From NCBI GenBank assembly GCA_964613725.1, contig CAZTJY010000054.1:1-25563 (forward strand): 25,563 bases of DNA, given 5' to 3'. Positions 8,679-15,801 of this stretch are shown here, one piece after another (positions within the stretch are counted from its first letter, which is position 1; the number at the start of each line of letters is the position of its first letter). The stretch is from Parapedobacter sp964613725 (lineage in GTDB: Bacteria > Bacteroidota > Bacteroidia > Sphingobacteriales > Sphingobacteriaceae). Below the pieces are notes generated by a model. That model was not told where the DNA came from, did not search any database, and was given only the letters and a program-made list of their open reading frames with translations. The translations under genes and the position numbers were made by a program.

Positions 8679-8731
8679 TGATACAAAGATAGTGTATTTT
8701 TAACACTATGCAAATTATTTTTTCACTTTTT
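8618..8731. repeat. 114-bp direct repeat, copy 2
   Basis: This is the partner of 7450-7563, in the same orientation. It overlaps the last 9 bp of the SelW-like gene (8723-8731), so that gene's final Lys codons and stop lie inside the repeated unit. Recombination between the copies would delete the isomerase-like gene. Confidence 0.9.
8684..8714 (-). promoter_or_regulatory. Bacteroidota-type promoter, repeat copy 2
   Basis: On the minus strand, TTTG (8714-8711), a 19-bp spacer and TATCTTTG (8691-8684) are identical to copy 1, including the dyad in the spacer. The only changes near the start are the two bases at 8681-8682. Confidence 0.65.
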
Positions 8732-9028
8732 TTCTACATCCGTTCCTCCGCGGACCCGATCCGTGTGCCCAAGTGGTTTATGGGGCGCCACGCGATCGCG
8801 CACCAGCCGTTTCAAGGCCACGATTTCAGGAAATCCACTGTCCGCTTTCCGGTCCACCAAAAGTTCGCCGTCAACAAAAATGCGGAACTCGCCGGCTGCT
8901 TCCGCGGGCTTCAACAGTATGCCATTGAGTTCCTCAGCGAATGTGGTGAGTAGTTCGGATGCCATGTATGATGCCCGCAGTAGCCAGCCGCATTTCGGGC
9001 AGTATGTTATGGTGATTGTTGGCTTCAT
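8723..9028 (-). CDS. SelT/SelW/SelH-family (Rdx) thioredoxin-like protein
   Basis: This 101-aa protein has the family's redox motif near the N-terminus, CPKC (Cys10, Cys13). In selenoprotein relatives the second Cys is Sec; here it is an ordinary Cys codon, and no in-frame TGA interrupts the gene. Rdx proteins have a thioredoxin-like fold, and their redox partner is usually unknown. FRIFVDGELLVDRK and FPEIVALKRLVRD fit the conserved core. The gene begins 7 bp after mrp, so the two are surely co-transcribed. Its 3' end, with the tail VEKK, runs into repeat copy 2. Confidence 0.85.
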   Translation of the reverse strand: MKPTITITYCPKCGWLLRASYMASELLTTFAEELNGILLKPAEAAGEFRIFVDGELLVDRKADSGFPEIVALKRLVRDRVAPHKPLGHTDRVRGGTDVEKK

Positions 9029-9035
9029 TTTCCGC

Positions 9036-10097
9036 TCACACGACCGCTTGTTTTATCGCCAACTGTTGGGCCACCTTGCCGGCAATGTCGAGGAATGCGG
9101 TCCGGGCCGGATTATCCTCATCCATCATCACTGGTAGTCCGTTATCGCCCGAATCGCTGATACTTTTCACCAGCGGGATTTCGCCGAGGAACGGCGCCTC
9201 AAATCGTTCCGCCAACCGTTTGCCCCCATCCTTGCCGAAGATGTAATATCTATTATCGGGCAACTCGGACGGTGTGAAGTAGGCCATGTTTTCCACCACG
9301 CCCAGCAAGGGGATGTTAATGGAATCCATGAGAAACATACCGATGCCGCGTACCGCATCGGAAAGCGCTACATTTTGTGGGGTAGTAACCACAACGGCCC
9401 CCGAAATGGGGAACCCTTGCGCCACGGTGATGTGCACATCGCCCGTCCCTGGCGGCAAATCCACCACAAGGTAGTCCAATTCGCCCCAATCCGCATCGTT
9501 AAACAGCTGTTTCACGGCCGTGCTCACCATGGGGCCACGCCATGGCACCGGCTGGTTAGGGTCCGTAAAAAAACCTATGGACAGCAATTTCAACCCATAT
9601 TTTTCAATCGGTTCGATTTTTGTCTTACCCATTCCGGTTTTGGAGGCCTTTGGACGCGCACCTTCCACCCCGAACATAATGGGTACCGAAGGTCCGTATA
9701 TGTCGGCATCAATCAAGCCCGTCTTCGCACCGTTGGCCTGCAACGCCAGCGCCAGATTGGCCGCTACGGTAGATTTGCCCACACCTCCCTTACCCGATGC
9801 GACAAGGATAATATTTTTAATGTTTGGCAACTGGTTATTCTGCATTCCGACGACCCGCGAAGTCATATTGATCTCTACGTCGATATCTTTATCGACAAAA
9901 AGCGCAATAGCATTGCGGCACGCATGCTCAATGTGTCCTTTCAGCGGGCAGGCTGGCGTGGTCAGCACCACATCGAACCGGATGGCCGTTGGGGTGATTT
10001 CCACATTCTTGATCATATTGAGGGTCACCAAATCCTTTTTAAGATCCGGATCATCCACATGGCTCAGTGCATGCAGCACCTGTTCTTTCGTAATCAT
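9036..10097 (-). CDS. mrp: Mrp/ApbC-type Fe-S cluster carrier ATPase
   Basis: This 353-aa protein has an N-terminal MIP18/DUF59-like domain (about residues 1-80) and a P-loop NTPase of the Mrp/NBP35 group with the deviant Walker A GKGGVGKST (102-110). DADIYGPSVP, VDLPPGTGD and VVVTTPQNVALSD are the usual Mrp signatures. It is expected to carry or insert [4Fe-4S] clusters in the cytoplasm. The C-terminal CxxC of canonical Mrp proteins is absent: ENMAYFTPSELPDNRYY stands in its place, and the only cysteines are Cys50 and Cys60 in the N-terminal domain. Cys50 sits in the TPAC motif. Mrp proteins without CxxC are, to my knowledge, usual in this phylum. The SelW-like gene follows directly. Confidence 0.92.
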   Translation of the reverse strand: MITKEQVLHALSHVDDPDLKKDLVTLNMIKNVEITPTAIRFDVVLTTPACPLKGHIEHACRNAIALFVDKDIDVEINMTSRVVGMQNNQLPNIKNIILVASGKGGVGKSTVAANLALALQANGAKTGLIDADIYGPSVPIMFGVEGARPKASKTGMGKTKIEPIEKYGLKLLSIGFFTDPNQPVPWRGPMVSTAVKQLFNDADWGELDYLVVDLPPGTGDVHITVAQGFPISGAVVVTTPQNVALSDAVRGIGMFLMDSINIPLLGVVENMAYFTPSELPDNRYYIFGKDGGKRLAERFEAPFLGEIPLVKSISDSGDNGLPVMMDEDNPARTAFLDIAGKVAQQLAIKQAVV

Positions 10098-10127
10098 CGC
10101 TCCTTATCACTATATATTATACTGTTA

Positions 10128-10135
10128 CAAAACTA
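10128..10135 (-). promoter_or_regulatory. Possible -7 element for mrp
   Basis: TAGTTTTG on the minus strand matches TAnnTTTG, and the start would be near 10121, about 25 nt before the mrp ATG. No TTTG is found 19-21 bp upstream (CAAA at 10150-10153 gives only 14 bp), so support is partial. Confidence 0.35.
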
Positions 10136-10160
10136 GCGAAAGCCAAACACAAACTTGTCA

Positions 10161-10168
10161 TATCTTTG
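10161..10168 (+). promoter_or_regulatory. Possible -7 element for the glycosyltransferase-hpt unit
   Basis: TATCTTTG matches the Bacteroidota -7 consensus and gives a leader of about 40 nt before 10215. No clear -33 TTTG is seen at the right distance. Confidence 0.4.
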
Positions 10169-10214
10169 TTTTTAAACATAATTATCCCTTACTTGGGTCG
10201 CATTTAAATCAGTA

Positions 10215-12302
10215 TTGGTGGCAATCGATATCGTTAGGCAATTTTTGAACAAGATTACCCGGAGGCAGCTTGTCATCGGCGGCGCAGTGGCAGGTACATT
10301 GGTAGTTGTCGGCATCATCGCCGGCGCCATTGCTTACCATAAGCGGGAGTCGCTATTGGCCGCCACACTGGCGCGCATCCAGTCCAAGCTGGCCAACGAA
10401 CACCAGATAGACCTTAAGGTGGGCAACGCTTATTTCTCAGGGCTTACCACCGTGACATTCCAAGAGGTAACCGTAATCCCACGTGGTAGGGATCAACTGG
10501 CCGGTATTGAAGCGCTTTCCGTAAGCATTAAGCTTCTCCCGTTGCTCACCGGGGATATCCGGTTCGGACGATTACGAGGGCATAACGCGAAGGTACAGCT
10601 CATCAAAAAAGACAGCATCAGTAATTACGACTTTCTGTTCCGTGGCGTCGATACGCTACAAACTGATTTATCCGCCAGGGACGAGGAGCAGCCCAAGGAG
10701 CCGGAACCGGCGATCAACATGGCCCAAGCGGCAAACCGCATGCTCAACAATGTGCTCTACAAGATTCCCGAAGACATGGATCTGCGCGATTTCGCCATCA
10801 CCTACCGCGACGACAGCACCGAGCAACGCATAAAAGTACCCCAAGCTGACATCGATAACGGCAACCTTACCGCCTCGGTTTTCCTCAATGACAACGAGGC
10901 CGTTTGGCAGGTAGTCGGTAAGCTGAACCCCAATAAACGCCAACTCTATATAAAGGTGCATGCCAATGGACAGCGGATAGCGTTGCCACTACTGGAGCGC
11001 AAATTTGGCCTGGAACTAAGCTTTGACACCATCGAAACCCGTTTGAGGGAGGTCTATTGGACCCACAACGAGCTGCTTCACATTAAAGGCGAGTGGGCTG
11101 TCAAAAACCTACACATCAATCACTGGCGCATTGCGCAGGACGATGTGGCCTTGCCCCAAGCGCACATCGACGCGGAAGTCATCGTTGGCGACAGCCATGT
11201 GGAGCTTTCCAACACATCGACGGTTTCCGTAGAAAATTTGGAAGTGCATCCTTTCCTCCGCTATACTACCCAACCCCATAAAACCTATGCCTTGGGTTTG
11301 GAAACACCCGAGATGGATGCCCAAGATTTGTTTGACGCCTTTCCCAAAGGGCTTTTTGAGTCGCTCGACGGGATTCGGGTATCGGGCCGCATTAAATACA
11401 AGCTCAATGCCTTCCTGGATACCGCCAACCCCGATAGTGTGCAATTCAAATCACAGATGGAGCAACACGATTTCAGGGTCAATTCGTGGGGAAGTGCCAA
11501 CATCCCCAAAATCAACTCCACCTTTACCTATACCCCGTATGAGGATGAGAAGCCGGTACGCGATATCGTGGTGGGCCCCGAAAACCCCAACTTTGTACCG
11601 TTAGCCACGATCTCGCCATACCTCAAAAATGCAATCCTCACCACCGAAGATCCGTCGTTCTTTAGCCACGAGGGCTTTGTGGAAGAAGCCATTCGCTCGT
11701 CCATTGCCATTAATTTTAAAGAAAAGGCCTTCAAACGGGGCGGCAGCACCATTTCCATGCAGTTGGTAAAGAATGTTTTCCTCAACCGCAATAAAACCAT
11801 TGTCCGGAAATTGGAGGAGATCATCATCGTGTGGCTAATGGAGAGCACTAATGCCGTAAGCAAAGACCGGATGTATGAGGTATACCTCAACATCATCGAA
11901 TGGGGCCGGGATGTTTACGGTGTTTCCGAAGCGGCCCGCTTTTACTTCGGCAAGCACCCTTCCCAGCTTACCCTTGGTGAAAGCATTTACCTGGCCAGCA
12001 TTTTGCCACGTCCGAAAACAGGGTTATATGCTTTCAACTACGAGGGGCATCTCAAACCATACATCGCTTCCTATTTCCGATACATCGGTAATATCATGGC
12101 CCGCCGGGGCTTGGCCCCCGCCGATTCATCCGGCAGCTTCGGATTCTATGCGGTAAGTCTGCGCGAATCATTACGCCCCGAACGGCCCGCCTCCGACACG
12201 CTGCAACTGGAGTTGCCGCCTACTGATTTCGAAAAAGAGTTGAACGAGGTACGCGGCCTGTTGGATCGCATCTTCAATAACTCAAACGAAGAAAACCCAT
12301 AA
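10215..12302 (+). CDS. Membrane GT51 peptidoglycan glycosyltransferase with AsmA-like N-terminal region
   Basis: This protein is 695 aa if it starts at TTG 10215; GTG 10218 is equally possible. No in-frame ATG lies near. A single TM helix (about 18-42) follows a basic N-terminus. The next roughly 400 residues look like an AsmA/DUF748-type region (for example GNAYFSGLTTVTFQEVTV, then IEALSVSIKLLPLLTGDIRFGRL). The C-terminal part (about 455-630) is a glycosyltransferase 51 domain: TTEDPSFFSHEG with the probable catalytic Glu478, then GGSTISMQLVKN, then YLNIIEWGRDVYGVSEAA and YFGK. It would polymerise lipid II into glycan strands on the periplasmic face. There is no transpeptidase domain, so it is not a bifunctional PBP. 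It lies 7 bp ahead of hpt, probably in the same mRNA. Confidence 0.85.
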   Translation: MVAIDIVRQFLNKITRRQLVIGGAVAGTLVVVGIIAGAIAYHKRESLLAATLARIQSKLANEHQIDLKVGNAYFSGLTTVTFQEVTVIPRGRDQLAGIEALSVSIKLLPLLTGDIRFGRLRGHNAKVQLIKKDSISNYDFLFRGVDTLQTDLSARDEEQPKEPEPAINMAQAANRMLNNVLYKIPEDMDLRDFAITYRDDSTEQRIKVPQADIDNGNLTASVFLNDNEAVWQVVGKLNPNKRQLYIKVHANGQRIALPLLERKFGLELSFDTIETRLREVYWTHNELLHIKGEWAVKNLHINHWRIAQDDVALPQAHIDAEVIVGDSHVELSNTSTVSVENLEVHPFLRYTTQPHKTYALGLETPEMDAQDLFDAFPKGLFESLDGIRVSGRIKYKLNAFLDTANPDSVQFKSQMEQHDFRVNSWGSANIPKINSTFTYTPYEDEKPVRDIVVGPENPNFVPLATISPYLKNAILTTEDPSFFSHEGFVEEAIRSSIAINFKEKAFKRGGSTISMQLVKNVFLNRNKTIVRKLEEIIIVWLMESTNAVSKDRMYEVYLNIIEWGRDVYGVSEAARFYFGKHPSQLTLGESIYLASILPRPKTGLYAFNYEGHLKPYIASYFRYIGNIMARRGLAPADSSGSFGFYAVSLRESLRPERPASDTLQLELPPTDFEKELNEVRGLLDRIFNNSNEENP

Positions 12303-12309
12303 CGAACAG

Positions 12310-12855
12310 ATGACGATTACAATCAATCATAAGCAGTTTGAGCGGATCATTGACTACAACCAGATCAAAAAACGCATCCGGCTTATTGGCATACAGCTCA
12401 ACGTGGCTTATGAAAACCAACACCCTATTTTCATCGGTGTGCTCAATGGCTGCTTCATGGTCATGGCAGACCTGATGAAGCAAATCCATATCGCTAGCGA
12501 AGTTTCCTTCGTTAAGCTCTCTTCCTATGGCGGTACGGTACGCCGCGAGCAAGTGAGCGAGCTCATCGGCTTGGAGCACAACCTTGAAGGCCGTGAGGTC
12601 GTTATCGTTGAAGACATCGTGGATACCGGCCATTCATTGAAACACACGCTCGATGCCGTTTACGCCCAACAACCGGCGTCGGTAGCCGTATGTACGCTAT
12701 TGCTCAAACCGAAAGCGTTAAAATATACCTTCGACAACATCGCCTACGTGGGCTTCGAGATCGACAATGAATTTGTTGTCGGATACGGACTGGATTACGG
12801 GGGCGTGGGCCGCACCTTGCCGGACATCTACCGGGAGATTCCACCCAAAACGTGA
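12310..12855 (+). CDS. hpt: Hypoxanthine phosphoribosyltransferase
   Basis: This 181-aa cytosolic purine-salvage enzyme makes IMP (and GMP) from hypoxanthine or guanine and PRPP. The PRPP-binding motif VVIVEDIVDTGHSL (97-110, with the acidic pair Glu101-Asp102) is intact. The PPi-binding loop is GVLNG (43-47), and the flexible-loop segment KLSSYGGTVRR and the C-terminal FVVGYGLDYG purine-pocket region are in place. Length is normal for the family. It follows the GT51 gene by 7 bp and ends 13 bp before the convergent repair gene, leaving almost no room for a terminator between them. Confidence 0.93.
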   Translation: MTITINHKQFERIIDYNQIKKRIRLIGIQLNVAYENQHPIFIGVLNGCFMVMADLMKQIHIASEVSFVKLSSYGGTVRREQVSELIGLEHNLEGREVVIVEDIVDTGHSLKHTLDAVYAQQPASVAVCTLLLKPKALKYTFDNIAYVGFEIDNEFVVGYGLDYGGVGRTLPDIYREIPPKT

Positions 12856-12868
12856 TACATCCTGGTGA

Positions 12869-13213
12869 TCAGCCGTCCAGCGAAACCTGTGGGTCCCAGA
12901 ATACCTGTTCGAAATCAACCACCTTATCGTCAACGACAGCAACCCCTTCATTGGCGAGCAACTGCGCCATCATCGTGGTACTGCCGAACGCACGTTTACC
13001 GGTGAGCAAACCGACGCGGTTTACGACGCGGTGGGCGGGCACCGGCGGATAAGCGCTACCTGCTGCCCGCATCGCATAACCTACCATGCGCGAGGAGCCG
13101 CCGGCACCCAACGCGCGTGCAATCGCACCATAGGAAGTCACCCGCCCTTCCGGAATCTGACGCACGAGACCGTACACCAGTTCAAAAAAATTATCGCCTT
13201 TCATTGTTGCCAT
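12869..13213 (-). CDS. Alkyltransferase-like (ATL) DNA repair protein, MGMT family
   Basis: This 114-aa protein holds only the DNA-binding/active-site domain of O6-alkylguanine transferases. VTSYGAIARALGAGGSSRMVGYAMR gives the nucleotide-flipping Tyr28 and the arginine finger Arg42. The active-site motif is PAHRVVN (59-65), with Ala60 where true methyltransferases have Cys (PCHRV). It therefore cannot accept alkyl groups and should act as an ATL protein: it binds O6-alkylguanine, bends the DNA and recruits nucleotide excision repair (known for the family). The start may be Met1 (13213) or Met4 (13204). A TAGCTTTG element at 13324-13317 on the minus strand could be its -7 box. Confidence 0.88.
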   Translation of the reverse strand: MATMKGDNFFELVYGLVRQIPEGRVTSYGAIARALGAGGSSRMVGYAMRAAGSAYPPVPAHRVVNRVGLLTGKRAFGSTTMMAQLLANEGVAVVDDKVVDFEQVFWDPQVSLDG

Positions 13214-13316
13214 AACCCGTTTACGACATCGTTTTCGTAAAAAAAGAAACCCAAATCAATACCCCTGCTATAAAAAATCGTATAATTGAATGCAAAATCA
13301 TTTATAATCAATGACA

Positions 13317-13324
13317 CAAAGCTA
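13317..13324 (-). promoter_or_regulatory. Possible -7 element for the ATL gene
   Basis: TAGCTTTG on the minus strand fits TAnnTTTG, about 100 nt upstream of the ATL start. No matching -33 box was seen, so support is weak. Confidence 0.25.
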
Positions 13325-13329
13325 AGTGT

Positions 13330-13359
13330 TTTGGATGAATACACCACCCGATCCGTTTG
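13330..13359 (+). promoter_or_regulatory. Possible promoter of the DUF1080 lipoprotein
   Basis: TTTG (13330-13333), an 18-bp spacer and TCCGTTTG (13352-13359) give one mismatch to TAnnTTTG. The start would be near 13366, just ahead of the ATG at 13382. This also argues against the longer ORF starting at 13286. Confidence 0.35.
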
Positions 13360-13381
13360 CAACGTGTCTACCAATATCAAT

Positions 13382-14773
13382 ATGATGGAAGTACATACAA
13401 CGAAAACATCTCGCGCCCGGTTGGGCGCGCTAGTCGTAAGCCTTGTCTTTGCAGCATGCAATCCGGCATCTACCGACAACTGGACCCCCTTGTTTAACGG
13501 GAAAACCCTAGATGGGTGGAAAATGGTGGGTGGTGAGGCACCCTACACCATCGAAGATGGTGCCATCGTGGGCACCATGACCGCGGGCACGCCCAATTCC
13601 TTCCTCATCACAGAACAGGAATATGGTGACTTCATCCTCGAAATAGATGTCAAGCTGGAGGGCGAAACGACCAATTCGGGCATCCAGACGCGTAGTCACC
13701 TGGATGCGGCAGCCAACGAAGGCCGGGGCCGCGTGTATGGCCGGCAGGTAGAAATCGACCCCAGCGAACGTGCATGGACAGGGGGGATTTACGACGAGGC
13801 CCGCCGTGGATGGCTCTATCCACTCGACCTTAACGAGCAGGCCAAAACGGCTTATAAAAAAGGAGACTTTAACCACATACGTATCGAAGCCATCGGCAAT
13901 GAAACCAAAACCTGGGTAAACGGTACGCCCGTGGCGTATGTAGTCGATACGCTCGACCCCACCGGATTCATCGGGCTGCAAGTGCACAGCATTGGCGATG
14001 AGGCCCTCGCCGGGAAGAAGGTGTATTTTAAAAACATCCGTATACAGACCGAGAACCTTCAGGCGCAAGAATTCCCTGCGGGCATCTATCCGGTCAACCT
14101 CACACCGAACAGCCTGTCGGCGTATGAGAAGCGGAGTGGTTACAAGCTGCTCTTCGATGGCAAAAGCAACGCCGGTTGGGTAGGTGCTTACAAAGATACG
14201 TTCCCCGCACAAGGGTGGGAAATTGAAAATGGTACCCTGACCGTGCTGCCTGCCGACGGCGGCGAATCGACCAACGGGGGCGACATTGTTACCACCGACC
14301 AATACAGCGCATTTGACTTTTCGTTCGAGTTCAAACTTACAGAAGGTGCCAATAGCGGTGTGAAATATTTCGTTACCCTCTCCGAGCATAACACCGGGTC
14401 GGCCATCGGACTGGAGTATCAGGTTTTGGATGACGAAAAACACCCCGACGCCAAGATGGGGAAAGATGGCAACCGTACACTAGCCTCCCTGTACGACCTC
14501 ATCAAGGCCAATAAAAGCAAACGCGCGCACCGAAAAATAGGCGAATGGAACAAGGGGCGTGTTGTGGTGGAACCCGACAACACGGTAACCCATTACCTCA
14601 ATGGAGAAAAAGTACTGCAGTATGAGCGGGGTTCCGAAGCCTACAAGCAGCTGGTTAGCCAGAGTAAATATAAGGATTGGGATAACTTCGGCCAAGCGGA
14701 CAGTGGCCATATCCTGCTACAAGACCATGGCGACCGCGTTAGCTTCCGCAACCTGAAAATTAAGGCCCTATAA
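13382..14773 (+). CDS. Two-domain DUF1080 lipoprotein (3-keto-disaccharide hydrolase-like)
   Basis: This is a 463-aa lipoprotein with tandem DUF1080 (3-keto-disaccharide hydrolase) domains of concanavalin-like fold. I start it at 13382 because a lipoprotein signal then appears: basic TSRAR, a hydrophobic stretch and VFAAC with Cys26. The ORF extends upstream to 13286, but that would bury the signal. Both domains begin with the same motif, LFNGKTLDGW near residue 36 and LFDGKSNAGW near residue 258, followed by YTIEDGAIVG and WEIENGTLTV, so the gene looks internally duplicated. Members of the family cleave 3-keto-glycosides in the periplasm or at the cell surface; the substrate here is unknown. 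It stands alone, with no dehydrogenase nearby. Confidence 0.85.
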   Translation: MMEVHTTKTSRARLGALVVSLVFAACNPASTDNWTPLFNGKTLDGWKMVGGEAPYTIEDGAIVGTMTAGTPNSFLITEQEYGDFILEIDVKLEGETTNSGIQTRSHLDAAANEGRGRVYGRQVEIDPSERAWTGGIYDEARRGWLYPLDLNEQAKTAYKKGDFNHIRIEAIGNETKTWVNGTPVAYVVDTLDPTGFIGLQVHSIGDEALAGKKVYFKNIRIQTENLQAQEFPAGIYPVNLTPNSLSAYEKRSGYKLLFDGKSNAGWVGAYKDTFPAQGWEIENGTLTVLPADGGESTNGGDIVTTDQYSAFDFSFEFKLTEGANSGVKYFVTLSEHNTGSAIGLEYQVLDDEKHPDAKMGKDGNRTLASLYDLIKANKSKRAHRKIGEWNKGRVVVEPDNTVTHYLNGEKVLQYERGSEAYKQLVSQSKYKDWDNFGQADSGHILLQDHGDRVSFRNLKIKAL

Positions 14774-14807
14774 CCATGTGATTTTGCCTACCTTTACACG
14801 CTCATTG

Positions 14808-14813
14808 AGGAGG
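14808..14813 (+). promoter_or_regulatory. AGGAGG ahead of the DUF4271 start
   Basis: AGGAGG ends 3 nt before the ATG at 14817. This short spacing and the signal peptide that starts there favour ATG 14817 over the in-frame GTG at 14778. Such sequences are rare in this window. Confidence 0.4.
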
Positions 14814-14816
14814 CAA

Positions 14817-15791
14817 ATGAAGTATTGGATGTCCCTGCTGGCTGGTGTATTGCTCGGGGTTGTCGTTACGCAAGCGGCACCCCCAAGTATGGTTGTGCAG
14901 CAACCCCACTACCCAACGGTGCGAGATTCAATTAGGCAAGCGCAGCTCGCCGAAAAAAAGCGACTGGAGGACTCCATTAAGCGGGTTGGCGACGCACTTG
15001 CCATGCAGTATATCGGCCTGCCCGATCCAAACCGGCCCAATGCATTTGCCGACAGTCTCCGACGGCATGTCATCGTGCAAAACGGCGACTTCATGACGTG
15101 GCTGGCATTTGCAAACCAGCTGGCGCAGCGTATGGAAACCGACGCCAAACGCGCCGGTCGAGAGCCTTGGGTCCTCGCCGCTATCGGATTATTGCTGTTC
15201 TTCTTAGGGCTAGTCCGCGTGTCCTTTCCCAGCGAGGTGCTGTCTATCATCCAAGCATTTTACAACGACCGCATGCTGCTCCAAGTGAACAAGGAAGACA
15301 CCCTCTACAGTTCCTGGCCCTTTGTTTTCCTTTACATTCTGTTCGGGTTCTCGGTGGGCCTATTCATTTACCTGTGCCGTGTACACTACACCGGCGGTAT
15401 GCACAACGGCCCGGAGCGGTTTCTCGGCATCTCGCTGTTCGTGATGCTACTGTTTGTACTGAAAATCATCGCCACGCGGCTAATCGGCTTCATATTCGAC
15501 TTACGGCTCGTAGTGCGGGAATATGTCTCGATTCTATACCTTAGTTACTTCAACGCGGCATTGGTATTCCTCCCCATCATATTGGTATTGAGTTTGGTCC
15601 CTCGTACGTTGGTGGTGTGGATCATTCCGGCAGCACTCGTCGTTGTGCTCTGCTTATTCGTGTTTCGTTTCGCGAAGACGGCCCGCAACCTACTAACGAA
15701 CTATCCGTTTTCAAAGTTTTATTTATTTACGTATCTTTGCTGCCTCGAAATCGCTCCCATACTTATTTTGGTAAAAGTATTGGGTAATTAA
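14817..15791 (+). CDS. DUF4271 membrane protein
   Basis: This 324-aa membrane protein has an N-terminal signal (MKYWMSLLAGVLLGVVV), then a hydrophilic, charged stretch of about 90 residues. At least six hydrophobic helices follow (for example WVLAAIGLLLFFLGLVRV, FVFLYILFGFSVGLFIYL and PIILVLSLVPRTLVVWIIPAALVVVLCLFVF). The C-terminal pattern and the position directly before hemD match the DUF4271 family found in Bacteroidota. The function is unknown. The gene ends 10 bp before hemD and its 3' end contains a probable hemD promoter. Confidence 0.7.
   Translation: MKYWMSLLAGVLLGVVVTQAAPPSMVVQQPHYPTVRDSIRQAQLAEKKRLEDSIKRVGDALAMQYIGLPDPNRPNAFADSLRRHVIVQNGDFMTWLAFANQLAQRMETDAKRAGREPWVLAAIGLLLFFLGLVRVSFPSEVLSIIQAFYNDRMLLQVNKEDTLYSSWPFVFLYILFGFSVGLFIYLCRVHYTGGMHNGPERFLGISLFVMLLFVLKIIATRLIGFIFDLRLVVREYVSILYLSYFNAALVFLPIILVLSLVPRTLVVWIIPAALVVVLCLFVFRFAKTARNLLTNYPFSKFYLFTYLCCLEIAPILILVKVLGN
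15708..15739 (+). promoter_or_regulatory. Probable hemD promoter inside the DUF4271 gene
   Basis: TTTT (15708-15711), a 20-bp spacer and TATCTTTG (15732-15739) match the Bacteroidota promoter with one mismatch. The start would be near 15746, about 55 nt before hemD, so hemD could be expressed independently of DUF4271. Confidence 0.45.
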
Positions 15792-15801
15792 CGTAAGAAA
15801 C

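Noticed and set aside
7450..8731. Repeat pair as ends of a composite transposon
   Set aside because: The copies are direct, have no terminal inverted repeats or transposase, and carry promoter and terminator signals.
9375..10248. Plus-strand open frames of 242-253 aa opposite mrp
   Set aside because: They mirror the well-conserved mrp coding sequence and have no recognisable domain or start signal.
13508..14443. 311-aa open frame on the minus strand opposite the DUF1080 gene
   Set aside because: The plus frame encodes two recognisable domains and a lipobox; the reverse frame shows no family features, so it is a shadow.
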